Shown: in pieces, positions 51,184-60,123 of the stretch
How positions within the stretch are numbered: the stretch's first letter is position 1
How the letters are laid out: the number at the start of each line of letters is the position of its first letter
Source: Berkiella sp050247135
GTDB lineage: Bacteria; Pseudomonadota; Gammaproteobacteria; Berkiellales; Berkiellaceae
Reading direction: 5' to 3'
Assembly (NCBI GenBank): GCA_050247135.1
Contig: JBFWUT010000008.1
Span: forward strand, 19,741 to 83,740
DNA length: 64,000 nt
Notes under the pieces: model-generated
Database searches by the model: none
The model's input: only the letters and a program-made list of their open reading frames with translations
Told to the model about the DNA's origin: nothing
Made by a program: the position numbers and the translations under genes

Positions 51184-51203
51184 AGCCGCACAATAGTGCG
51201 GCT
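51184..51203. terminator. Hairpin between ddl and a converging unknown gene
   Basis: AGCCGCAC and GTGCGGCT form a perfect 8-bp stem around AATA, 13 bases after the ddl stop. Neither side has a strong T-run; on the minus strand it is followed by GTTCCTTTTGG. Probably a shared terminator. Confidence 0.6.
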
Positions 51204-51210
51204 AACAAGA

Positions 51211-51759
51211 CTACAGTTTTGCATTCATGTGGCGTGTGTAAATGGGTGATACAACTTTGGGCGTTTGTGGCATAAAATCTCCTAACGTAGCATAATTTGG
51301 TGTGTAGGTGATTTCATCACTTAGACTATCAAATTCATGCTCGTCTTCATCAATCGATAATTCATTAAGCCTATCGGATAATTCAGCTAGTTCTGCAGAT
51401 CTTCTTGCCGATACCTTATTGCGCATTTTTTCTCGATTATAAATTTCCGTTCTGTTTTTATTATGGCATTCGTAACTAATACCGCCTCGTTTTAGAAGAT
51501 AGGTTGTTTCTGATGGGAATTGAATGTGACTACCCGCTAATAAACCAAAAAAATCAGCAAGGCGAGCATTTGCAGAATTAATGGCTATATTTTTAGGGTT
51601 TCGGGCTTGTAAAGGATAAATGGCAACATAGAGTTCTTCTGCTAGCCATTTTTTATCTGAACGAGATAGTTGTCGTGTTCTTAAGGTGGTATCTGCGTAC
51701 TGTAATTTATTGACGATATAATTTATGGTGTGCTGAAGATGACGAAGCTGGTAAGACAT
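51211..51759 (-). CDS. Hypothetical protein of unknown function
   Basis: A 182-residue soluble protein with AAAGGAG 8 bases before the ATG. It has a basic helical first half and an acidic stretch near residues 128-148 (ELSDRLNELSIDEDEHEF). No signal peptide, membrane segment or known domain is recognised. Convergent with ddl. Effector, regulator or orphan; no basis to choose. Confidence 0.65.
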   Translation of the reverse strand: MSYQLRHLQHTINYIVNKLQYADTTLRTRQLSRSDKKWLAEELYVAIYPLQARNPKNIAINSANARLADFFGLLAGSHIQFPSETTYLLKRGGISYECHNKNRTEIYNREKMRNKVSARRSAELAELSDRLNELSIDEDEHEFDSLSDEITYTPNYATLGDFMPQTPKVVSPIYTRHMNAKL

Positions 51760-51893
51760 AATGCGCTCTCCTTTTAGATGAGAACAGGCAAGTAGAATTT
51801 TAATAACTACATTTTCAAGATATGAAAATTTATATGGAGTGTCAAATTAAAAATAAGGTGCAATTCTCAGGCCAAAAATTGTAAAGTGGCGAG

Positions 51894-52250
51894 CTAAATA
51901 AGTGCAAAAACCCAAAGAATAATCGCATTAAGAATGCTTAATAATACAGCGGCAGAGCCAACATCTTTGGCTTTTTTCGATAAGGGGTGACGTTCAGTAG
52001 AGATCCGGTCGACAACGGCTTCAACAGCAGAGTTAAGTAATTCCACCAATAATACTAAAAACAAACTACTGATTAAAATAGCTTTGGTAAATAGGGGTAC
52101 TTGCAGCCAAACGGCCGTTGGGACAAGAAAGAAGCACAGTAATACCTCTAGAACGAAAGCAGGCTCAGTTTTTAAAGCAGCGCTAATGCCTTGCATGGAA
52201 TAGCCTGTGGCTTTGAAGAGGCGAGTGATATGAAAAACAATAAGATTCAT
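51894..52250 (-). CDS. dgkA: Diacylglycerol kinase
   Basis: A 118-residue integral membrane enzyme recycling diacylglycerol to phosphatidic acid. The catalytic signature is ELLNSAVEAVVDRIS followed by HPLSKKAKDVGSAAV. Three membrane helices are visible. Normal family length. It stands alone; it consumes diacylglycerol left by membrane-derived glucan or LPS modification. Confidence 0.95.
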   Translation of the reverse strand: MNLIVFHITRLFKATGYSMQGISAALKTEPAFVLEVLLCFFLVPTAVWLQVPLFTKAILISSLFLVLLVELLNSAVEAVVDRISTERHPLSKKAKDVGSAAVLLSILNAIILWVFALI

Positions 52251-52411
52251 AGTCTCTCAGTTAATCGGATCATCCTGCCCGAGTCAATCTGATGAAATAC
52301 ACATATTGTTAAGAAAGGGGGTATATTAACAGTAATCGGCAGGATAAAGTTGTTATTCAGAGTGATAGTTTGTATTCTAAGTAAATATGGGTTAGCTTCG
52401 CGAGGTAGCTA

Positions 52412-53485
52412 ATGGGAGACATAAGTTCAGAGGATATTGAAAGGCTTCAACAGCATGTAATAAGTAACTATGAAGGCTTAAAGGATCATCAAGATGTTGT
52501 TAAAGGCGAATTCAAACGAATCATACCATTGGGCGATGGGCGTGCCGTAGCTGTGATGACCCAACAGGTCGCAGATGAAAGTCTAAAAAGGGAATGCCAA
52601 TATTTACAAAGTTTAGAAAAAAATGGTGTGCCAGCCTTAAAAACCTATGGAGAAGTTTTCCATGTCGGAAAAGAACAACATCCTGCTGTGATTGTTGATT
52701 GGATCCCGAATGCTACTTTAGTGGATGTCAAACATCCTGACGCCATGCGCGCCATAGTGCCTGCAATGTTACTTGGCGTAAAAGTAGGTAAAGGCGAAGG
52801 AGGGCTTGCATTTGCCCTTAACAATATTAAGAAAGCAATCAGCGATATCAACCCGGATTCACATTCTTTGGAAAAAATCAAAGAAAGAGCACAAGAATTA
52901 GCTAAAGCTTTTACTGAACTAGATTTTCAAATCAAATCAGGAAAATTACAAATTATTGATTTGCAAGTTTTAGTTGGTGAAGACAATAAATTAACCATTA
53001 TTGATCCTCAAGAAGTATTAAATTCAGAATATCGAGATGTTCTGAATCCCAGTAACAAGGTAGATATAGCACATAATCCGGATTTGCTTGAGTTTATTAA
53101 CAACTCAAGAACATTACTCCAAAATTATGCTCAAATGTTAAATGCAGTAGCCAAGGCTAACAACATAGAAGAGCTGAAAAAAGCACTCTCGGCAGAACCT
53201 GTTAAAAAGGCAGCTGCGAAAGGAGGAAACCCTTTATTGCGCAAAGCTGTTGAAGGAGCGACAGCCAACCGAGCTTTGGAAGGTGGCCGTCCACAATCGG
53301 CACCACTGGCAAGAAGAAGCCCATTAGTGATGTCACCAGCAGCGAGGATGAGTCAGGGGGCAGCAGAATTAACTCAAGAGGGTAGACCTAAAAGTGCTCC
53401 AGCAGTACTTCAAACGACGGATAGAACAAATAAGACAAATGCCTCTGATGAAAACACGCCACGGAAAAAAGGACCTAGCAAATAA
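52412..53485 (+). CDS. Protein-kinase-like protein with degenerate active site, candidate effector
   Basis: A 357-residue protein. The order of elements recalls a kinase fold: a beta-rich N-lobe (FKRIIPLGDGRAVAVMTQQ), a helix with ESLKRECQYLQSL, a hinge-like AVIVDWIPNATL, and a C-lobe strand pair LQIIDLQVLVGEDNKLTIIDPQEVLN that sits where catalytic and DFG-type loops are expected. The VAIK lysine, HxD and DFG are not conserved, so this would be a pseudokinase or a distant phosphotransferase. The basic disordered tail repeats GRPQSAP and GRPKSAP. GAGG precedes the ATG. The assignment is inference from pattern. Confidence 0.6.
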   Translation: MGDISSEDIERLQQHVISNYEGLKDHQDVVKGEFKRIIPLGDGRAVAVMTQQVADESLKRECQYLQSLEKNGVPALKTYGEVFHVGKEQHPAVIVDWIPNATLVDVKHPDAMRAIVPAMLLGVKVGKGEGGLAFALNNIKKAISDINPDSHSLEKIKERAQELAKAFTELDFQIKSGKLQIIDLQVLVGEDNKLTIIDPQEVLNSEYRDVLNPSNKVDIAHNPDLLEFINNSRTLLQNYAQMLNAVAKANNIEELKKALSAEPVKKAAAKGGNPLLRKAVEGATANRALEGGRPQSAPLARRSPLVMSPAARMSQGAAELTQEGRPKSAPAVLQTTDRTNKTNASDENTPRKKGPSK

Positions 53486-53487
53486 TA

Positions 53488-54084
53488 ATGAATAACCGTC
53501 CTCGCATATTCGAGACGGTGTTTGGTGAGAAGTGGCAGCAGCTACCTCTTGTATTCAAACGCCACTATGATATTCGCGCCTATAGTAATGATAAAATAAC
53601 CGTAAACGGGAATATAACCATTCGAACAAAAGGGCTGATGAAATGGTTAGGCCCCTTGTTTGGTTTGATGAAAACCTTAGCACCTTATGAGGCTGAAAAT
53701 ATCCCAATCACTGTTCATTACGCTTCTTACCCAGACTCAGAGGGTTTTCACTTAGAGCGAACATTTTATTATCCGGATAAGCCTGCCTATATTTTTAATA
53801 GCAAAATGATCCCCAAAGGAGACAATGAGCTTGTGGAGCTCACCCCCTCTCATATGGGTTGGAAGATGGCTTATAGCTACGATGGGGATCGAATTAATTT
53901 AATGCATCGTGGGTATATCTTGAAATTGTTCAAATGGACTATTCCTTTACCTATCGAATGGTTAATAGGTTCTTGCGAGGCTTATGAAATTGCACTATCG
54001 GACACTCAATTTAAAATGTCTATGCAATTCATTCATCCATGGTTTGGGGTGATGTATGCCTATTTCGGAGAGTTCACTTTTTAG
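53488..54084 (+). CDS. DUF4166 domain protein
   Basis: A 198-residue protein fitting DUF4166 (FETVFGEKWQQLPLVFKRHY at the start; FIHPWFGVMYAYFGEF at the end). The domain is found alone or with SDR-type reductases; its function is unknown, perhaps lipid-like ligand binding. It starts 2 bases after the kinase-like gene, so the two are co-transcribed. Its last 11 bases overlap the converging ankyrin gene. Confidence 0.8.
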   Translation: MNNRPRIFETVFGEKWQQLPLVFKRHYDIRAYSNDKITVNGNITIRTKGLMKWLGPLFGLMKTLAPYEAENIPITVHYASYPDSEGFHLERTFYYPDKPAYIFNSKMIPKGDNELVELTPSHMGWKMAYSYDGDRINLMHRGYILKLFKWTIPLPIEWLIGSCEAYEIALSDTQFKMSMQFIHPWFGVMYAYFGEFTF

Positions 54085-56395
54085 ATTTATTATCTACTTT
54101 TTTCTTTCTTTCTATTCTTTTAAGCGCTGCTGCTTTTAAAACTGCTAAAGTAGGAGAGCTAGGTCCCTCTGCTGAATCCTCCTCAAATTGGCGCATGCGT
54201 TCTTTGATAAGCGGAGCAATGGAGCGAGTTGCATGACGTTGTTTAGGGATCTCGACAATGGCTTTATCAAGTGCCTCTTCAAGCATTTGTACAGGCTGAT
54301 CATGATCATGATCGTGAGGATGGTAAGCCGTTACGATAGGTTTGTTAAGGGTGCCAAAAATCTGCTCAAAGTCAATGTCGGGTAAAGTATTATCTAGCGC
54401 AAGAACCTTAACTAAATGATGAGTTTCTTTTAATGCTGTTTTGTGGCCTGCTGAAATGGCTAATTGGTAAGTATTAAGGATAGCCTCAGATAAATCAGGT
54501 GATTTTCCAAGGTTTTCTTGTTGTTTTATTTGATGCAAGATTTCATGTAACAAGGTTTGAGTAACGGGTCTTGTGCTTTTAGGCAGTAATTTTCTGACTT
54601 TGGTATATAAAAGTGTTCGATGCAACCTGTTGGCCATGTCAGGGTTACGACTTTTAAATTTGCGTTTAAAACGACTAGGTAGCCGTTGGTAAATCTCAAT
54701 GACATTTTTTCTATCAGTTCCTTCATTTTTAGTCCGACTTTTATGCCCCCTGATGTATCCTTCAGCGATATCGTAATACATGTTGGCTTTGGCAATGTCG
54801 CCAGATTTTTCAGCTGCATTCAATTCATCCATCAATTGCTGAGCTTTGCGAAATCGCCCCTTGTATAAGAAGTCGCGATAAGCGCGTCTTGCGGGGAATT
54901 TGCAAGCCTGCAACGTACGATTTAATTGATCTGCCTGCATGACACATAAAAGACCCTCGATATTGCTGCGCGGATTAGTATAGCTACAGGTGCCATGCAT
55001 TTGTAGTTTATCACCTGTTTCCAGTAACGGATGATCATAGTCGACATATTGATGAAGTTTGTTCATCACAACTTCTTCATCGCTACTAACACTGAAAGTG
55101 CTTAAGAGATCACGAATGGCTGCTTCACTAGTGTCATTGAGCTGAAATATTTTGGTACATTCATTGAATTTTTTTCCTGAAGTTAAGAATCTATCAGTAT
55201 AGATCAATTTATCCTTATAGATTGCCAGCCCAACCCCATGCCCTGGAATAGTCACAGGCAAGATCAAAGGTTTGTTGGCTTGATAGGCAGCGTAACCATC
55301 ATTGATAGCAGCTGCTCTATTTTCGGAATTGATAAGACGGTTGGCTAACGCAACAGAAGCATAGACAGCATTAAAATGACTATGTGCCAAAGCTTCTGTA
55401 TCGATGTGCTTTCGCAATTCCTCTTGTAATACGCGGTAACTTTCCTTGCGATGCCAAGATTCAGTGTAAACAGGTGCTGTTTGATTATTTTGTCCGAGTG
55501 GGACGTTAACCACTCCGCCCAAGCCTAATTTTTTACCTAATTGCAAAAAGGTGCCAATACCTAGAACGTGGCCATATTCTTTGACTTTTTTGACATCCTC
55601 ATACCAGTTGGCGTTCATTTGTTTTTGAGCTAAATAGTCTAGGACTTCAGCATGATGCCTTTTTCTAAGTAATTCTAAAAAGGTAACACCATCTCTATTC
55701 ACTGCACATACATTGGCGCCATTATCAATTAAAGCTTTGACGCCTTCAATATTAGAAAATCTGGCGGCAACCATAAGAGGCGTTTCCATGTTATCATTGC
55801 ATGCATCAAGGCTGACATTGTTGCTGTTAAAGAACTTAAAGATTTTATCTAGTTCAGCTTGCGGTTTGCGACTTTTAGCCAGTGCATGCACGGGAAGTTG
55901 TCCATATTGATTATCTTCATAAATGGAGAACCCAGTGATTTTGTGTACCACAAAAGCGGCTGCTTCATAAAACTTATTTTTGATGGCTGCAAAAAAAGGT
56001 GTGCTGCCACCGGAATCAGGTTTTCGAAAATCAGCTTTGGTTTTTGCAAGTCTTTTAAGAAAAGGAAGTTTACCTTGAGCAGCACTAATCCAAGTGGCTG
56101 TTTGACCAAGATCATTAGTTTGATTGACTTTTATTTTGGGGTGACGAAGGAGCAATTCAAATATTTCTTCATTATTTTCTCCGATGGCATCAATCAATGG
56201 GGTTCTGTGTCCGAGAACATGGTTAACATGGGTATACCCATTAGCATTTAAAAATTGCTTAAGTTTAAACATTCTTCGGATGATGATATGCCTATTTTGG
56301 CACCAAGCCACTTCTTCTGGACTTAGGTTGGGTTTGGCCAAGGTTTTTCGTAAACCTTTAACTAAATCATCAATTTCTTGGTCAATTGTTTTCAT
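54074..56395 (-). CDS. Ankyrin-repeat protein with a possible cysteine-protease-like domain
   Basis: A 773-residue protein. Residues about 55-270 hold ankyrin repeats (GHRTPLIDAIGENNEEIFELLL, then GSTPFFAAI, METPLMVAARFSNIEGVKALIDNGANV described in parts). The middle region has GHGVGLAIYKDKLIYTDR and, 70 residues later, MHGTCSYTNPRSNIEGLL: an H386, D401, C470 order reminiscent of CE-type cysteine proteases/acetyltransferases. The last 300 residues are helical with a His/Asp run (HDHDHD). Ankyrin repeats and no signal peptide suggest a translocated effector. Start at ATG 56395 is preferred over TTG 56437; neither has a good binding site. Confidence 0.78.
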   Translation of the reverse strand: MKTIDQEIDDLVKGLRKTLAKPNLSPEEVAWCQNRHIIIRRMFKLKQFLNANGYTHVNHVLGHRTPLIDAIGENNEEIFELLLRHPKIKVNQTNDLGQTATWISAAQGKLPFLKRLAKTKADFRKPDSGGSTPFFAAIKNKFYEAAAFVVHKITGFSIYEDNQYGQLPVHALAKSRKPQAELDKIFKFFNSNNVSLDACNDNMETPLMVAARFSNIEGVKALIDNGANVCAVNRDGVTFLELLRKRHHAEVLDYLAQKQMNANWYEDVKKVKEYGHVLGIGTFLQLGKKLGLGGVVNVPLGQNNQTAPVYTESWHRKESYRVLQEELRKHIDTEALAHSHFNAVYASVALANRLINSENRAAAINDGYAAYQANKPLILPVTIPGHGVGLAIYKDKLIYTDRFLTSGKKFNECTKIFQLNDTSEAAIRDLLSTFSVSSDEEVVMNKLHQYVDYDHPLLETGDKLQMHGTCSYTNPRSNIEGLLCVMQADQLNRTLQACKFPARRAYRDFLYKGRFRKAQQLMDELNAAEKSGDIAKANMYYDIAEGYIRGHKSRTKNEGTDRKNVIEIYQRLPSRFKRKFKSRNPDMANRLHRTLLYTKVRKLLPKSTRPVTQTLLHEILHQIKQQENLGKSPDLSEAILNTYQLAISAGHKTALKETHHLVKVLALDNTLPDIDFEQIFGTLNKPIVTAYHPHDHDHDQPVQMLEEALDKAIVEIPKQRHATRSIAPLIKERMRQFEEDSAEGPSSPTLAVLKAAALKRIERKKKVDNKSKK

Positions 56396-56605
56396 CAATT
56401 TAACTGTGCCACAACATAAAGTATGCTTTTTAGACAACTTAGTAATTAAAAAAATTCCTTCAATATGCGATGAAAGAAGTGGAGATACACTCTATAGGCT
56501 ATAGACGGGTTACATAGTGCACCATTGATATATTGATCAGTTGTTCTGACCCTTAGATAATTTTATGCTCATGAGAGTTGAAATCTGCAATGGATGGTGG
56601 ACGAC

Positions 56606-58366
56606 ATGCCAAAAGGTACTCCCTTCTTTAGTGCTTTAGAAGATCCCAAGGTTCAATACCATTCCAGACCACAGAACTGGATAAGTCGAACGTTTGCTAC
56701 ACTTTACCAATCGGTATCGCGTAATAAAGTCATCTCTTTATTGGGCTCTGGGATCTTAGCGATCGGTAACCTTTATGCTGTTACACAGCTCCCTTTATAT
56801 GCTTCACTTCCTTTAGAGGCAGGAATACTTTTCGTTGGAGCACATTATTTTGCTTATCATTTAGCCCAGCGCAGAAAAGTAGCTTTTTTGCATAAGACCG
56901 CTCAAGATTCACCCCCTAATGATATGCATCCCATGTTAAAGGAAAGAAAAGTCGCTACCTTTAATCATGTATTCAGTTTTATTAAAGCTAAAGGACAGAT
57001 TTGGTATGCGTTAAGGGAAAATATCAAAAAACCACCTAACTGGCAGTTATTCTATATCGACAATTTGCAAATGACCCCTCGGCAATTTGCCAATGCTGAG
57101 ATGATTGCCGATGGTGAAAATTTTATGTTACGTGTTCCAGGGAGGCGTGTCGACACTATTTACTACAAAAAAGTCATTGAAGAAGCAAGAGTAGGTGAGC
57201 ACCATATAATAAGCAGTCTTTGTGAAGAGCCAGAGGCCATTGATAGTTGGTTTACCCTGCCAGTCTTGAATTTATTAAAACCAAGCCAATTGGGTAAGCG
57301 CCTAACATTAGCAAAAAATGCGAAATGGGCGATGAGCAACGCTGGGGAGTATAAGCACCAGGTTATTGATAACAGAGGCCAACAACACGCGAATTTACCG
57401 ATCACGACTGTTTATGAGTATGATCAATTGTTGATGAGTTTGCACGATCCTTTTGTTGAAAAAAATTCCACGTTCAAAGTTTCGCTTCCACACCTTTTTG
57501 AACAGGCTAATCAGATTGAAGCGAGTGCCTCAATCCTTTTTGCAAGTTCCAAAAAAAGGAATACCATACAGTTATGCAGTATCTACTTAGATTATGATAG
57601 TGAAGGAATTAATCCCTTGCTCTCTTTTACTTTTGATGTGAACGAACACAATAAAAGATTACTGCCAATCAATAAAACCCAATCTCACCGATTGCCAATC
57701 GGAATGGGTCAAATTATGAATCTCACAGTTTTACAATGTGGACATAGGCCCCATAATGTCGAGATAAGGCTTCAGAGTAAAAAAGAGCCACATTGTTTTT
57801 ATTATAAGAAATGGGACGATCAAGAATGGAAATTATTTGACATGAAAACGGGTAGAATCAATCACCATGTCAAAACTCAACAATCAAGAGCACAAGAAAA
57901 AGTAACAAGACACCAAACAAATCTTCCATTTGTGTTTGCAAACAAAAGTGTGAGCAAAGTGAGCCTGTATGATTTTGATAGCAACGCCACTTTTTGTTCA
58001 ATGGTCTTTGAAATTCACGGTAAATTAAACCATTTTATTTTGCGTCGACATAAAAGCCTGGTGAAATCGTTTTTAGGTTATCAAAGTGAAAGCTGGTCAT
58101 TAAACCCCGATCCGCAGCATCATAAAACCTCATTTTTATCCGGGTCTGATGCCATCTCGGTAGAAGTAAAATGTCTAGGTGATGATATAGCCATTCATTC
58201 TCAAGATAAACGTTATGATTTTAATATCCATTTACAAAAACAAATGAAATCTTCACCGTTGCCATTGCCTCTGGAATTTTTGCGAATGACTCGCTCAAGA
58301 ACCAAACAAACCATGTGTGATGATGTTCATCATCAACAGCAAAAAATCAGAGTGTCAGTAAAGTGA
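56606..58366 (+). CDS. Large protein with N-terminal membrane segments, unknown function
   Basis: A 586-residue protein. One or two membrane segments lie near residues 42-85 (VISLLGSGILAIGNLYAV and LEAGILFVGAHYFAYHL). The remaining 500 residues look soluble and beta-rich, with no recognised domain. GGTGG lies 6 bases before ATG 56606; an ATG at 56594 is also in frame. It lies between the ankyrin gene and a beta-lactamase-fold gene, converging with the latter with a 1-base gap. Its C-terminus is basic. Confidence 0.65.
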   Translation: MPKGTPFFSALEDPKVQYHSRPQNWISRTFATLYQSVSRNKVISLLGSGILAIGNLYAVTQLPLYASLPLEAGILFVGAHYFAYHLAQRRKVAFLHKTAQDSPPNDMHPMLKERKVATFNHVFSFIKAKGQIWYALRENIKKPPNWQLFYIDNLQMTPRQFANAEMIADGENFMLRVPGRRVDTIYYKKVIEEARVGEHHIISSLCEEPEAIDSWFTLPVLNLLKPSQLGKRLTLAKNAKWAMSNAGEYKHQVIDNRGQQHANLPITTVYEYDQLLMSLHDPFVEKNSTFKVSLPHLFEQANQIEASASILFASSKKRNTIQLCSIYLDYDSEGINPLLSFTFDVNEHNKRLLPINKTQSHRLPIGMGQIMNLTVLQCGHRPHNVEIRLQSKKEPHCFYYKKWDDQEWKLFDMKTGRINHHVKTQQSRAQEKVTRHQTNLPFVFANKSVSKVSLYDFDSNATFCSMVFEIHGKLNHFILRRHKSLVKSFLGYQSESWSLNPDPQHHKTSFLSGSDAISVEVKCLGDDIAIHSQDKRYDFNIHLQKQMKSSPLPLPLEFLRMTRSRTKQTMCDDVHHQQQKIRVSVK

Positions 58367-58367
58367 T

Positions 58368-59945
58368 TTATTTCTTGTACTTCGCAACATCTGATGGCTC
58401 AGGGACACCTTTATTTGATTGTAAGGCAGGCCCAATCGTTCGAGATCCTTCAACGCTTCGTTGAAAAGCTGGTGTCACAGGCGACGGACGAGAAATGGCT
58501 TTATACCAGGTGGTTTGCTTTAGAATCATATCAGCAAGATTGGTTGCAGCTCGTTCGCCTTGGTCGGAAAGTACCGTGATAACGGTACCATTTCTTAATG
58601 AGGTATAAAAATGAGCTGTATCAGCATGGAGACCACTGTGCTCAACTGCCTGCTTGTCTTTATTATAAAACTCATCGCCATGCGTTTTGATGAGTCTTTC
58701 AAAATTGGGGCTCTTTTGACATGCTATTTTGATCCATTCACCAAATTTTTGTAAATCCTCATTTGTGGTCCAGTAGCCCCCTGCAGTGCAACCAAATCGT
58801 GAAGACACATAGTCTTGTATAAACTTGGGATCTTTATTTGTTAATAACTGTCTTTGCGGATTTCTTTGTTGAGTTGTGTTGTATTTTCCATCGGCAGGTC
58901 TTTTTGGATCGAGTTGGGCCATTTTTATTTCTTGCTTGGCAAAACGTTGCATAATTTCATCAATTCCCAAAAGTGGTAGTTCTCCCCTTTTTCGTTGTGC
59001 ATCTTGGTATTTTTTTTCGATAGCGAACCCTAATAAAAGCATGCCTAGATTACTGTAATGAAATTGCCCAGCAGGTCGATCACCTAGCGATTTATCACCA
59101 TATTTGACGAGATCAAGGCTAGATGTAATGTTGCTACCGGTTCTGTGTTGATTCAAATTGTCTTCAATGCTAGCAGAGAGTCCTGATGGGTTGTCTAGAT
59201 AATCTCCTAAACCACTTTCATGAAGCATAATTTGTTTAAGAGACACTTCTGTTAGACGTTGTTGTACTTCTGGTGATAGTGCTCGTAAAACAGCTTCGTC
59301 TAGTTGAATGGGTTCATCCAAATCACTTTCTGACATGATCCCGTCATCGATCATTTTCATCAGTAAAACACCCGTAAACACTTTGGCGACTGAATGAATT
59401 GAAAAAGTAGGATTTCTGCCAAATCGTTCGTGATCAATCACATAAGACTGATTATTATTAACAATGCTAACGGCAGCTGAAATTTGCATTTCACGCATAT
59501 ATTCTTTTAAATCCGCAATATCGTCTGGGGTTATATTGGGATCGGCGTTATCAACGGAGGGTAGACTGAGATGCTCACCATTTTGAATTTCAGCCAAAGT
59601 TTTGTCAGATTCTGCATCAATTTCTTGTTGAGTGATGTCAGAGCGACCAGGGGTATTTCTCTTGAGTTTTTCATAAGAAGATTGATTCAGTGCATCATTG
59701 ACGATTTGCTTAAATGCTTTGAAATTTCCTTCGCGAATAGCTTCGTTAAAACTTTCTGAGCGTTCGGTTTCAACATAGCGTTGGTTTTCTTCTTTTAGTA
59801 GACCCAGAACCGCTTTTAAGATGTGGAATTTTTTAAGCTTATCATCAAAACTTGGGATAGATTGGATCTTATCCCACAGCGATTTAATCATTTCTTCGCG
59901 AACAACGGGTTGCATGTGTTCTTGATTTTCAGACCATCTTCCCAT
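58368..59945 (-). CDS. Beta-lactamase-fold (class C / PBP4*-like) serine hydrolase with long N-terminal extension
   Basis: A 525-residue protein. The fold is shown by SVAK at residues 185-188 (nucleophile Ser185), YSN at 297-299 and HSG at 436-438, the three active-site motifs of the family. About 150 residues come before the domain; they are charged and helical and not found in secreted beta-lactamases. There is no signal peptide, so it is not a periplasmic beta-lactamase. It may hydrolyse an ester or peptide, perhaps in a host. GGAG precedes the ATG by 8 bases. Activity unproven. Confidence 0.82.
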   Translation of the reverse strand: MGRWSENQEHMQPVVREEMIKSLWDKIQSIPSFDDKLKKFHILKAVLGLLKEENQRYVETERSESFNEAIREGNFKAFKQIVNDALNQSSYEKLKRNTPGRSDITQQEIDAESDKTLAEIQNGEHLSLPSVDNADPNITPDDIADLKEYMREMQISAAVSIVNNNQSYVIDHERFGRNPTFSIHSVAKVFTGVLLMKMIDDGIMSESDLDEPIQLDEAVLRALSPEVQQRLTEVSLKQIMLHESGLGDYLDNPSGLSASIEDNLNQHRTGSNITSSLDLVKYGDKSLGDRPAGQFHYSNLGMLLLGFAIEKKYQDAQRKRGELPLLGIDEIMQRFAKQEIKMAQLDPKRPADGKYNTTQQRNPQRQLLTNKDPKFIQDYVSSRFGCTAGGYWTTNEDLQKFGEWIKIACQKSPNFERLIKTHGDEFYNKDKQAVEHSGLHADTAHFYTSLRNGTVITVLSDQGERAATNLADMILKQTTWYKAISRPSPVTPAFQRSVEGSRTIGPALQSNKGVPEPSDVAKYKK

Positions 59946-60005
59946 GTTTAGAGCTCCTCTTTTACTATTATATGCTTTCTAACGCTGGCTGCAGTGGCCT
60001 TACAC

Positions 60006-60047
60006 GCAAACTAGCGTGAAAATCCCGTTTGCACAATTTCACGTTAG
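60006..60047. promoter_or_regulatory. Nested inverted repeats between divergent genes
   Basis: CTAGCGTGAAA (60011-60021) and TTTCACGTTAG (60037-60047) pair at 10 of 11 positions, and GCAAAC (60006-60011) pairs with GTTTGC (60027-60032). They lie in the 178-base region between the beta-lactamase-fold gene and the adenosine deaminase gene. This is a likely operator controlling one or both; no gene is hidden here. Confidence 0.45.
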
Positions 60048-60123
60048 TGATATTTTATAGACCGGATTTCAAGTATGGCCATTTAGTTGGCTAAAATTAA
60101 TATAACTTACAGGGTAGTTAAAT

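Noticed and set aside
54526..54819. Minus-strand alternative frame within the ankyrin gene
   Set aside because: It is a frame-shifted shadow of the long ankyrin reading frame, which is continuous.
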